Assembly: GCA_003151745.1 (NCBI GenBank)
Contig: PLYJ01000089.1
Coordinates: forward strand, 1-43,157
DNA length: 43,157 nucleotides
From: Bacteroidota bacterium
GTDB lineage: Bacteria > Bacteroidota > Bacteroidia > AKYH767-A > 2013-40CM-41-45
Direction of reading: 5' to 3'
Every line of letters starts with the position of its first letter. Position 1 is the stretch's first letter. The notes under the pieces were generated by a model. It was not told the origin of the DNA. It did not search any database and was given only the letters and a program-made list of their open reading frames with translations. Both the position numbers and the translations under genes were made by a program. Of the stretch, positions 9,037-17,514 are shown piece after piece.

Positions 9037-9132
9037 GCATTGACACAACTCTTTTGATTGCAAGACTGCAAACAGAATTCCTCCAAATAAGTTCGTTTCT
9101 TTGTCATACATTTTTAGTGATATAAATTAACT

Positions 9133-10236
9133 ATGGAAACCGAAAAGAAATACGCCTCCGTTCATTACGCCAAATACCTGCAACTGGATAAGGTAATGGG
9201 AGCACAGCACCTGCGAAGTGTGGAATTAGGCAAGCCTGCACACGATGAAATGTTATTCATCATCATCCACCAGGTGTATGAGCTTTGGTTTAAGCAAATC
9301 GTGCATGAGTTGGTTTCCGTGGCAGAGATGTTTGATACAGATAAGGTGGAGGAGAGAAACATCGGCATTTCCGTTTCCCGTTTCGACCGTGTAATTGAAA
9401 TACAAAGGGTGATGATTGACCAGGTGCGTGTGCTTGAAACCATGACTCCGCTTGACTTTCTTGACTTCCGTAATTTTCTGATTCCCGCTTCCGGCTTCCA
9501 GAGCTTTCAATTTCGTAAGATGGAACTGCTCCTCGGTTTGAAAAAGCAAGACCGGCTTACCTATAATCAAAAGCCCTATTCTTCTGTCTTTTCTGACAGC
9601 GAACAAAAGGAACTGGAAGCGATGGAAAATGGTTTATCTCTCACCGATTTGATAGAGAAGTGGCTTGAACGCACCCCATTCCTTGAATTAGATGGATTTA
9701 ATTTTCTGGATGAATACCGCAAGGCAGTGAAGAATATGCACGATAAAGAAAAGGCGTCTATCCGGGAAACATCCTTTATATCTGAAGAAGAAAGGGCTAT
9801 ACGTTTGAAAATGCTTGCCGGAACGGAAAGCTATTTTGATGAAGTCTTCGATGAAAAGAAGCATATTGAAGCACAGGAAAGCGGCAGCATAAAGATGTCT
9901 TACAAAGCTACCATTGCAGCATTGCTCATTAACTTATATAGAGATGAACCTATACTAAGGATGCCTTATGAGCTTTTGCGCAAACTGGTTGATGTGGATG
10001 AAACTTTTACTACCTGGAGATACCGGCATGCGCAAATGGTGCTTCGCATGTTGGGAAAGAAAACGGGTACCGGTGGTTCTTCAGGTCATGATTATCTGAA
10101 GTCAACTACGGAGAAACATCATGTTTTCAGAGACCTTCATAATATTTCTACCTTATTGATTCCACGTTCTGAATTACCTGTGTTACCTGATAAATTGAAG
10201 AGAGAACTTGGATTTTATATAACTTCAAAAAAATAG
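9133..10236 (+). CDS. kynA: Tryptophan 2,3-dioxygenase
   Basis: This 367-residue haem enzyme opens the indole ring of L-tryptophan to give N-formylkynurenine. Substrate-site wording FIIIHQVYELWFKQ is diagnostic, and the haem-ligand region is TTWRYRHAQMVLRM, followed by GTGGSSGHDYL, which closes over tryptophan. It is about 90 residues longer than the roughly 280-residue proteobacterial enzymes, so it resembles the longer animal-type form. It precedes kynureninase. No kynurenine formamidase is visible in the window, so that step must be supplied elsewhere. Its TAG overlaps the first arm of a nested inverted repeat. Confidence 0.93.
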   Translation: METEKKYASVHYAKYLQLDKVMGAQHLRSVELGKPAHDEMLFIIIHQVYELWFKQIVHELVSVAEMFDTDKVEERNIGISVSRFDRVIEIQRVMIDQVRVLETMTPLDFLDFRNFLIPASGFQSFQFRKMELLLGLKKQDRLTYNQKPYSSVFSDSEQKELEAMENGLSLTDLIEKWLERTPFLELDGFNFLDEYRKAVKNMHDKEKASIRETSFISEEERAIRLKMLAGTESYFDEVFDEKKHIEAQESGSIKMSYKATIAALLINLYRDEPILRMPYELLRKLVDVDETFTTWRYRHAQMVLRMLGKKTGTGGSSGHDYLKSTTEKHHVFRDLHNISTLLIPRSELPVLPDKLKRELGFYITSKK

Positions 10237-10358
10237 TTAATAAGGTTAAAAAAAATGATGAATATTTTTTCTAGTAAGGTTTTTGGGTATTGCTTCATGT
10301 GTAGCTCTGAAACCTTAGTAGAAAAACAGTTGCCCATGCTGAAAAACCTTATTAACTT
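10235..10358. repeat. Nested inverted repeat between kynA and kynU
   Basis: The outer arms are AGTTAATAAGGTT (10235-10247) and AACCTTATTAACTT (10345-10358). The inner arms are TTTTTTCTAGTAAGGTTT (10265-10282) and CTGAAACCTTAGTAGAAAAA (about 10307-10326). The structure occupies about half of the 219-base gap and could fold as a long RNA hairpin, or be a MITE-like element. The remaining 100 bases before kynU show nothing I recognise. Confidence 0.65.
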
Positions 10359-10455
10359 ATTTATTCGACGAAAGACAGTGGTTTACCACTAATTATTTAG
10401 CACAAATCACCAATCAAACCATCCACACATCCGTACTGATTCGCAATTAGAAGAT

Positions 10456-11739
10456 ATGAAGACGGAACAATTAAAATACGAAACAACGCTTTCATTTGCT
10501 AACGAAATGGATTTGAGAGATCCGTTAAAAGGATTCAGTGACAGATTTTATATTCCCAAAAAGGAGAACGGAGAGCCAGGTATATATTTCTGCGGTAATT
10601 CGCTTGGCTTGCAGCCAAAGTCAGCAAGGGAATATATAGAGCAGGAAATGAAGACATGGAAAACTCTTGCTGTTGGCGGGCACTTTAACGGTAAGCATCC
10701 CTGGATGCATTATCATGAACTTTTAACGGTGCCGCTGGCAACCTTGGTTGGAGCAAGGCCAAGTGAAGTAGTGGCAATGAATACGCTCACAGTCAACATT
10801 CACCTGGCAATGGTTTCTTTTTATCGCCCCACTGCAAAGAGAAACAAGATTGTAATTGAAAGCGGCGCTTTTCCTTCCGATCAATATGCTGTTGCTTCAC
10901 AGGCTTTGTTTCATGGCTTCGATCCGAAAACAACGATCATAGAGTTAAAGCCGCGTCCGGGTGAGAATGTGATTCGAACGGAAGACATAGAAGAGTTAAT
11001 TGACAGGGAATGGGAGAGCATCGCTCTCATCCTCCTTGGTGGAATTAATTATTATACCGGTCAGGCATTTGACATGAAGCGAATCACAGAATCAGGACAA
11101 AGCAAAGGGTGCGTGGTTGGCTTCGATCTGGCGCATGCTGTGGGAAATATTCTGCTATTACTTCATGACTGGAATGTTGACTTTGCCGTGTGGTGCAATT
11201 ATAAATATCTGAATGCAGGGCCGGGAAGTGTGGGAGGGTTCTTCGTGCATGAGCGCCATTCTGAAAATTTTGATTTGCCCCGCTTTGCAGGATGGTGGGG
11301 AAACGATAAGGAAACACGGTTTCTTATGCGGTCTGAATTCAAACCTTCAGAAGGCGCTGCAGGCTGGCAGCACAGCACGGCTTCACCTTTTCAACTGGCT
11401 GCGCTTCGTGCTTCACTTGAAATCTTTGAGGAAGCAGGAATTGGTGCATTGAGGGATAAATCAAAAAAGCTAACGGGCTATCTTGAATACCTGCTTGACA
11501 ATCTGGATGGTAATAGAATTTCTATTGTCACTCCCCGCGATGAGCAACAAAGAGGTTGCCAGCTTTCACTCAGGATTAAGAACGATGGAAAAAATCTTTT
11601 TAAAGAAATTACTTCTAAAGGTGTTGTTGTGGATTGGCGTGAACCTGATGTGATACGAGTGGCACCAGTTCCTCTTTATAATACTTTCAATGATGTGTTC
11701 AGCTTTATTGAAATTTTAAGAAAGGTATTGCAAAACTAA
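10456..11739 (+). CDS. kynU: Kynureninase
   Basis: This 427-residue PLP enzyme cleaves kynurenine to anthranilate and alanine. The PLP-binding lysine lies in VWCNYKYLNAGPGSVGGFF, the preceding Asp in VGFDLAHAVGN contacts the cofactor, and the N-terminal block IYFCGNSLGLQPKSA is the typical substrate-phosphate region. Length is usual. It follows kynA on the same strand after a 219-base gap that contains a nested inverted repeat, so it may be cotranscribed or partly attenuated. Confidence 0.93.
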   Translation: MKTEQLKYETTLSFANEMDLRDPLKGFSDRFYIPKKENGEPGIYFCGNSLGLQPKSAREYIEQEMKTWKTLAVGGHFNGKHPWMHYHELLTVPLATLVGARPSEVVAMNTLTVNIHLAMVSFYRPTAKRNKIVIESGAFPSDQYAVASQALFHGFDPKTTIIELKPRPGENVIRTEDIEELIDREWESIALILLGGINYYTGQAFDMKRITESGQSKGCVVGFDLAHAVGNILLLLHDWNVDFAVWCNYKYLNAGPGSVGGFFVHERHSENFDLPRFAGWWGNDKETRFLMRSEFKPSEGAAGWQHSTASPFQLAALRASLEIFEEAGIGALRDKSKKLTGYLEYLLDNLDGNRISIVTPRDEQQRGCQLSLRIKNDGKNLFKEITSKGVVVDWREPDVIRVAPVPLYNTFNDVFSFIEILRKVLQN

Positions 11740-11831
11740 TATAAGTCGCATCTATAGAACAAAAACAAATAGCCCAATTTGTGGACATAATTCCCCACCC
11801 TTGGTTATTGATTTTCTATTGTTGGCATCAA

Positions 11832-12002
11832 TCAGGATAGCTCCGGCAGGTGAAAATCTATCTTTTCTGAGTTATATTTCAGACGTAAATATTTGCTGCG
11901 AAGTTCTGAGAACTTCTCTTCCAGCAGACTTATCCTCTTGGATTGCTGAATGATGGTTTCATTTTTTACGTGAACCACTTCCTTTAATTCTTGCTCTTTC
12001 AT
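11832..12002 (-). CDS. Small coiled-coil protein, 56 residues
   Basis: The ATG at 12002 opens a 56-residue frame (MKEQELKEVVHVKNETII to LPELS) that is rich in Glu/Lys with Leu and Ile at heptad positions, as in a coiled coil. There is no signal peptide. It has no family I recognise. Codon use is normal and the frame is compact, so it is probably a real small gene of a type often left unannotated. It converges on kynU. The surrounding gaps, 11740-11831 and 12003-12196, hold nothing else I can support. Confidence 0.5.
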   Translation of the reverse strand: MKEQELKEVVHVKNETIIQQSKRISLLEEKFSELRSKYLRLKYNSEKIDFHLPELS

Positions 12003-12196
12003 TGTTTGAAATTTTAAATAGTTATAATGAATATAGAAAATTTCATGCCATTGTTTTTGAGTTGACTTCCTTTAATACGATAAAACTAACTAAACGATCG
12101 ACAAGTGGTATGCATTTTCGATGAAATGAGAGAAAGTGCTGGCAGGTGATGAAAAGTGAAGCATGACTTAAATCAAATGTCGTAGTTTATTTTCCA

Positions 12197-13745
12197 TTAT
12201 TTTAGCTTATATATTGTAAGGACAGAGCTATTTAATATCTTAATAGAATAACAAATCTTTGAATCAGGATAAGAAAAATCCTGCGGATGGTTTCTATAGT
12301 TCGTAAAAAAATAGTCTGCAATAGCTGTGTCCTGAACATTCTGAATCCTTTCTCTGTCTTCCGGCTTTAAGACTAAAGAATTATAAAAGACGGGAGAATT
12401 TGAGTATCCTATGATATTTATTTTCGCAGCTTTATTCGTTTTAAGAACATACTCCATTCCCTGTCTGTACGATATACCCCAATAATCAAGATCGAATCTT
12501 TTTTTAAGATATTCGGGCTCTTTGCTTCTCACAAGCTCGTTAAAGTAAACAGTCTCGAAAGGGAAATTAGACACCATAAAATAAGCAACCAACCCCGTGC
12601 TGATAAAAATAACAGCAATAATTGCTTTTTCAGCTTTTGTTTTAAATAATTCATGCAATCCGAAAATACCGAGCATAATAAAAGAAGGATATATAAAATA
12701 AAGATGCCTCCAGGCATCGTATAATTCGGAATGAGCAAGTATGGTAACCAGGAGTGGGCAGGCAAAAAATCCGATATAAAGTAAATTATTTCTTTTGGAT
12801 TTGTCAGTTAAATAAGAGACAGGCTTTTTGATAAAATAAAAAATAAGCAGTGCTGTACCGGTGAAGCCGATCAGGAGATATACCAGCGGATTGCTTATCA
12901 AAAACCATGTTATTCCGTATTTCCAACCTATTTCTTTGCCAGAAACTGCATTCCCCATAAACAAAACATAACTATCCCAGTGAAACCTTGACATGTCGTG
13001 ATAGGCGGTAGCAAAGTTTAAGAAAGGATTTGGTATATAAATAGGGCCATGCAGCATATAATGCAATAAGGGCAGATAGAAAAAAGGTCATGAAGAAATA
13101 AACAATCTTTCGTCTTTCTTTTTTATCCTTTGCGGCAAAGATAAAATCAAGTAAAAAGAAAAAGCAGACGGCACTTATCATTAATATCCCCATGATCCGT
13201 ATGTCGGTTAGAAGTCCGCAGGCTACACCAAGTAACAGATACCACCAAAAGGTATGTTTATTAAATGCTACGGCGGCAACGAGGAAACAAATGATGAGCA
13301 TGGACATAAAGGGCACGTCTTTGCTGTTGAAGAAGGAATGTGTGTAAATGAGCGGATTGAGCAGCAGCAATAAGAATCCGATAGCAACCAGTAATTTATT
13401 TCGGTAGAGGTAATTTATTAAGAGAAATAAAAAATATGCACTGAGCAGAAAAAATAAATGCGTAACCAGGTGTCTCATTAAATAAATACTTCTGGAATCG
13501 CTTAACTTAAGAGCGTGCTCGATCATCACCAGCGGCAATTCAAATGCAACACCATAGTCTGCATCGCTGAATGTTTTAAGTGCTGTATCGCCGGTAAATA
13601 AATAATTGTAACTCACCTGCCCGATACTCCGCATTGCACATTCATCCATGGAAACACCATAGGATCCAAAAGTGAACAACCCGACAAGGAGAGAGGCACC
13701 CAATAATAATATGCCGGTTCGTTGCCTGATAAATTTTAATATCAT
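12197..13745 (-). pseudogene. GT-C (family 39-like) membrane glycosyltransferase, single-base frameshift
   Basis: Translation from the ATG at 13745 gives a polytopic protein with GSYGVSMDE near its N-terminus, the acidic loop motif expected of GT-C glycosyltransferases, and FFNSKDVPFM in another loop. Around 13030 the frame shifts: one frame reads AWPYLYT and the continuation NPFLNFATAYHDMSRFHWD is in another. Removing one A from the AAA at 13029-13031 (minus strand) joins both into about 515 residues, and the total of 1549 bases is exactly one more than a multiple of three. So it is either a recent mutation or a sequencing error. If intact it would transfer a sugar from a lipid carrier in the inner membrane. 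It lies downstream of a reductase gene on the same strand. Confidence 0.75.
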
Positions 13746-13824
13746 ATATATTCGTCTTTTGCCAAAATGAACTGCACTTAATTGTGCATAGCTAAGATAG
13801 CAACAGGGGTCGTAAATATAATTA

Positions 13825-14382
13825 TTACTCCGCCGATTGGTAGCAGAGAAGAACAGAACCGCTCTTAAATGTTCTTGTGGATGCAAGCTTCAGGTCAAGC
13901 TTGTTCCTGATGCCTTTGAAAATGGGTGTGCCATCGCCTATGGCAACCGGATCAATCATGATCTCGTATTCATCTATCAAGCCATATTCTGCAAACAGGG
14001 TTACAATGCTTCCGCTGCCCAGTATAGTCATGTCTTTGCCGGGGGTCTGCTTCAGCTTTTTTATTTCTTCTACTATATTTTCTTTTATCAGCCTGGTGTT
14101 GTTCCACTCCGCCTTTTCCAGCGTTCTTGAAAAAACAATTTTTTCCGCTTTATTCATCCCTTCGGCTACGATGGGGTCGTTTTGCAGTGCCATGGGTGTT
14201 GGCCAGAAGCTTGCCATCATCTGGTATGTGATGCGCCCGAAAAGAAGCGTGTTGCCGGTCTTGATGCCTTCAATGGAGTATTGTTTTTCTTCTTCGCCGT
14301 GTTTGTGCCAGTTGATTTCTTCGTTTGGGCCTTTATAGAAGCCGTTTAGGGTTGTGAAATTGAAGATGCTTAGTTTTCTCAT
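13825..14382 (-). CDS. RibD C-terminal/dihydrofolate reductase-like protein
   Basis: This 185-residue protein begins MRKLSIFNFTTLNGFYKG and carries TLLFGRITYQMMASFWPT and MTILGSGSIVTLFAEYGLIDEYE, the usual blocks of the RibD_C/DHFR-like NADPH-dependent reductase family. Members of this stand-alone group are abundant in Bacteroidota and their substrates are mostly unknown, so no specific pathway is assigned. It is cytoplasmic and complete. It lies 79 bases upstream of the glycosyltransferase gene. Confidence 0.85.
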   Translation of the reverse strand: MRKLSIFNFTTLNGFYKGPNEEINWHKHGEEEKQYSIEGIKTGNTLLFGRITYQMMASFWPTPMALQNDPIVAEGMNKAEKIVFSRTLEKAEWNNTRLIKENIVEEIKKLKQTPGKDMTILGSGSIVTLFAEYGLIDEYEIMIDPVAIGDGTPIFKGIRNKLDLKLASTRTFKSGSVLLCYQSAE

Positions 14383-14452
14383 GATTTGACTTTATTTGTA
14401 ATAATGCAAATGCAAATTTGTGAAATAATTGTTAACCAGTAGGGGTCAAAAC

Positions 14453-14477
14453 AAAAAACCCGCCTTACGGGGCGGGA
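14453..14477 (-). terminator. Rho-independent terminator after the Fn3 gene
   Basis: CCCGCC (14459-14464) pairs with GGCGGG (14471-14476). On the minus strand the stem is followed by six T (14453-14458). Confidence 0.65.
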
Positions 14478-14483
14478 TTTATT

Positions 14484-14582
14484 GTCATTGCGAATGAAGT
14501 GAAGCAATCCCCAGCTTTCGGCTAAGGATTGCTTCGTTACTCACTACGTTCGGCTGAGTTCACGTCGAAGCCTCACAAAGAC
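14484..14582. repeat. Dispersed palindromic repeat, CATTGCGAA / GAAGCAATCC type
   Basis: TCATTGCGAATGAAGTGAAG and CAATCC are followed by inverted GGATTGCTTCG and further imperfect complement. Half-copies of the same family occur at about 25267-25300 (GGATTGCTTC, CATTCGCAAAGACAG) and 27007-27028 (GTCATTGCGAAGAGCGC). Confidence 0.7.
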
Positions 14583-14587
14583 AGTCT

Positions 14588-15274
14588 TTAAACGCTTGGT
14601 ATAGTTACACTCACGGCATCCGACACTACACCATCGCCGGCTGTGTTAACAGGCACAATCCAGTAGTTCCACGTTACGGTAGCACTTGTAGAGTTCGTGT
14701 CAGTAAACGAAGTCTTAGTAGTGGTTGCAATCTGCACTGCGGCGGAGAAAACAGAAGTCGTTCCTCTCATCACGTTGTAGCTTTTCACATTACCGTTAAC
14801 GGCAACATTCAAAGGCTTCTTCCATTTCAACTTCACCTGGTTGGCGTTAATCTTGCGCGTAACGAAGTTGTGAAAGTTCTGCACCATTTGAAGAATGCCT
14901 TGTGGTGTCTTCGTGTTAGATAGTTGGAAGCCGCTGGTGACGATAATGTTGCCCATCAGTACATAATCACTGCCTGCTGCTGTTTGTGCGGTGTTCTGCA
15001 CGTACTGCGCTAATGATTTCAGCGTTTGCGAAAGGGTTAATGCTTTCGTGCGAAGATCCACAAGGTCAGCGTGTGAACCACGATTGCCTTTGGGACCCCA
15101 CACTGCTATTGCGGTTACAACATTAGTGACAGCCGTTTGCAGTGCCAGAATGGTGGGTAATGGTGTTGCAAAATTCAGGTTGCCTGCAAGGTCTGCAGCC
15201 ACGCGGTTGCCGAGATTGATAAGCCCGGCATAGTTTGTTTTTGATAGCTTGATAGCTATAATCGGTTTACTCAT
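14588..15274 (-). CDS. Hypothetical protein with C-terminal fibronectin type III domain
   Basis: The ATG at 15274 gives 229 residues starting MSKPIIAIKLSKTNYAG. Earlier in-frame starts would be translated from a repeat arm, so I reject them. Residues 1 to about 140 look helical and Ala/Thr/Leu-rich with no signal peptide. From about residue 145 the sequence (VKLKWKKPLN, then SYNVMRGTT, then TWNYWIVPVNTAGDG) is a fibronectin type III-like beta-sandwich. Function is unknown; similar proteins are recurrent in Bacteroidota. It is followed by a rho-independent terminator and a dispersed repeat, so it is probably a single-gene unit. Confidence 0.7.
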   Translation of the reverse strand: MSKPIIAIKLSKTNYAGLINLGNRVAADLAGNLNFATPLPTILALQTAVTNVVTAIAVWGPKGNRGSHADLVDLRTKALTLSQTLKSLAQYVQNTAQTAAGSDYVLMGNIIVTSGFQLSNTKTPQGILQMVQNFHNFVTRKINANQVKLKWKKPLNVAVNGNVKSYNVMRGTTSVFSAAVQIATTTKTSFTDTNSTSATVTWNYWIVPVNTAGDGVVSDAVSVTIPSV

Positions 15275-15310
15275 TTTTTTGTTTGCAGAGTTTATAGAGC
15301 TGCGCCGCTC

Positions 15311-15348
15311 TTTTAATTGATAATTGATAATTGATGATTGATAATTAT
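15311..15348. repeat. Single arm of an AATTGATAATT-type repeat
   Basis: AATTGATAATTGATAATT words are reiterated here upstream of the Fn3 gene without a matching inverted arm nearby. The same words build the hairpin at 26403-26485. The rest of 15275-15498 holds only the short palindrome AGAGC-TGCGCC-GCTCT and no gene. Confidence 0.55.
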
Positions 15349-15498
15349 GAGTACAAAGATACCTCCATGCTATGCCCTGCTTCAAATTTTAAGAGTGGAA
15401 AAAGAGGATAAAAGAGGGAAAAAGGTGATATATTAAAAAGGCAGCTAAACTATGACAAACGGGGCGACAGTATTTACAAAACCTGCGAAAGGGGGATT

Positions 15499-17049
15499 CT
15501 ATAAGTTATCAATAAGAAACTGATAGTACTTTATGCTCGCTCTGTGTTTAAATAATTGTTGGTGTATTGTTTGATTGAGAACTAATTGCTGCTTTAACTC
15601 ATTCTTTAGATTGGCAGGCAAATAGCATATAAGGTCTTTCCCGATCATACCACTTCTTACATCTGTTGCGTCAAATGTAAATTCTAAAATTTTATGTTCT
15701 CCTATATAGCATGATGCAATCCACAAATATTTAGGTTGACTTTTAGTTAAAAGAGAAATTTTTTCAGGATCATCAAGAGTGGAACCCTTTATATATGATT
15801 TATAATTTTCACTATAATCAATCTTGATATCCCAAATAAGGTCAGCAACAATTTTACCGTCAAAGAATAAAGTAAGAATAGCATCCAATCCCAAAACGAT
15901 GACTTCTATATCTTCATAAGAAATACGAATTTTAGGATAAACCGGGACAACTATATTTGTTGCATAGGTTGCTCTTTTTGGGGTTTGGGTGTCAAAAACA
16001 GTCCAATCTGTCTCTAATTCAACTTCTCCATTAAAATTAACTCTCGCAAATGGACCCCATTGATCATCATGAGCATAAAACTTCTCAATGTTGTCAGAGA
16101 GCCATGTTGTATCTGACCTAGGAGATATACTTACCGGCGCATTCATTTTAAAGCCTGACACGGTGATAGCATGAAGGCCGTACTGGTTTTCATTTGGTAC
16201 TGCGACTACAATAATGATAGGAATGCCAATTGGCGAATAAGCATTTAAAATTTTCTTTAAATACCTTGTTGAAACATACTTTCCAAGTTCCTTTCCACCG
16301 GCATCTTTTAACAAATAGTCCGGCTGTTTAACTTCAGATACAAGTCCCGAGTTAAGTATTGCCTGGCATATCTGTAATAAGTTTAATCCTTTATTAGGAA
16401 ATAAACGGCTCCCATCGTGTGACACATTACCGGCATCGTTTGTAATCTCACTTGGTGATTTTAATATAGTATGAAAATCAACTGACGCCTTATTAAGCAT
16501 TGACCAAATAGCAGTGGTAGCGCAAGCTGCTAAAACACTGTCCTGTTCCTGAAATGCAAGAGAAGCAATAGTTACTTCGTTGCCATAAAAATGAATTTTA
16601 TAATTCCGAATGCCCCAAAAATTGCGTTCATTAAATTGTTGACTGTGAGGATATGTTTTTAAAACAGTATAACCAATCACCGTTACAGGTATTGGCTTTA
16701 CTACAACGAATCCAAGGTACTCTTTCCAAAAGTCATCATTTTCAGATACAGGGCTTAGGATGATTCTCTTAAATTCATCCTCTGTAAATGTGTTGCTGAA
16801 AAAGTGAACACGCTTGCAGAACTTTGGATATTGCTCAAAACACAATGCGTAGTAAGAAGCGTAGTCATGAATAAAGTCCTTACTAAGGTAAGGCTCCTCA
16901 ATAACTATGGTATGGGCATTTAAGCCACCGGCGCCTAAGTAATCTTTTAAGTAACGGTAATGTGTCTTGGAAGTTATAACTTCCTCAGGAGTGTAACTGT
17001 TGACGAGAGATTCAGCAAGGGTTTTCTCCGAGTATGGTATTATTTGCAC
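15499..17049 (-). CDS. Hypothetical protein with predicted papain/C39-like cysteine peptidase fold
   Basis: This 516-residue protein starts at a GTG (17049). I do not recognise a named family. Residues 167-178 (QEQDSVLAACATT) look like an active-site helix with nucleophile C176 and Q169 as a possible oxyanion residue. GLHAITVSGF places a histidine at 293, and HDDQWGPFARV places Asp at 328/329, the usual order C-H-D of papain-like and C39-like peptidases. The region before residue 160 and after 350 may bind partners. There is no signal peptide, so it acts in the cytoplasm. It follows a 58-residue helical gene by 11 bases and sits beside a type I restriction operon, so a defence role is possible but is only inference. 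Confidence 0.55.
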   Translation of the reverse strand: MQIIPYSEKTLAESLVNSYTPEEVITSKTHYRYLKDYLGAGGLNAHTIVIEEPYLSKDFIHDYASYYALCFEQYPKFCKRVHFFSNTFTEDEFKRIILSPVSENDDFWKEYLGFVVVKPIPVTVIGYTVLKTYPHSQQFNERNFWGIRNYKIHFYGNEVTIASLAFQEQDSVLAACATTAIWSMLNKASVDFHTILKSPSEITNDAGNVSHDGSRLFPNKGLNLLQICQAILNSGLVSEVKQPDYLLKDAGGKELGKYVSTRYLKKILNAYSPIGIPIIIVVAVPNENQYGLHAITVSGFKMNAPVSISPRSDTTWLSDNIEKFYAHDDQWGPFARVNFNGEVELETDWTVFDTQTPKRATYATNIVVPVYPKIRISYEDIEVIVLGLDAILTLFFDGKIVADLIWDIKIDYSENYKSYIKGSTLDDPEKISLLTKSQPKYLWIASCYIGEHKILEFTFDATDVRSGMIGKDLICYLPANLKNELKQQLVLNQTIHQQLFKHRASIKYYQFLIDNL

Positions 17050-17060
17050 ACACGGATTTT

Positions 17061-17237
17061 TTATAATTGAACAACCATTCTAAGCCGTTCCTGATCTACT
17101 TCTTTCAGTTTTAGAATTTCTTCTTGCTTTTGCCTGGTTTCTTCAATCAATTTTCTAATCTCGGCAGTTTCAACCAATCTTACAGCAGTTAATTTGGCAT
17201 CCTTTACCAAAATTTGTGATTCCTGTAACTTTGCCAT
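17061..17237 (-). CDS. Small helical protein, 58 residues, upstream of the peptidase-like gene
   Basis: The ATG at 17237 opens MAKLQESQILVKDAKLTAV and ends in VDQERLRMVVQL. The sequence is almost entirely Lys/Glu/Leu/Gln-rich and predicted helical, with a likely coiled coil (EIRKLIEETRQKQEEILKL). It has no signal peptide. Its stop is 11 bases before the GTG of the peptidase-like gene, so they are very likely cotranscribed and may form a complex. The upstream region 17238-17514 has no further gene I can support. Confidence 0.55.
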   Translation of the reverse strand: MAKLQESQILVKDAKLTAVRLVETAEIRKLIEETRQKQEEILKLKEVDQERLRMVVQL

Positions 17238-17514
17238 TTTTAATTAATTAAGAGGGAGATTTATAATTTGGGAACGCAAAAGTAATCAATAAAAGGGATT
17301 TTGCAAAAAAAAAAGTCGTTTAAAATCAATGACTTAAAAATTAGTACGTCTCCAGTAGGTTTCAAAGGCAATATTAAATGAAACCTTTTATAATTGGAAA
17401 CGTAATTGCTCCCTTTTTAAACATAGTCATGTTAATAACCTCAAAAACGTCTGAAAGGGTCTTTTTGTTATGCTCCTGTGCGTTTTTTATATAGATATAA
17501 AGATTACTGTTATT

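Noticed and set aside
9100-9130. TTTG-N19-TAAATTAA as a kynA promoter
   Set aside because: The -7 part lacks TTTG and would end only two bases before the ATG, too close for a transcript that includes the start codon.
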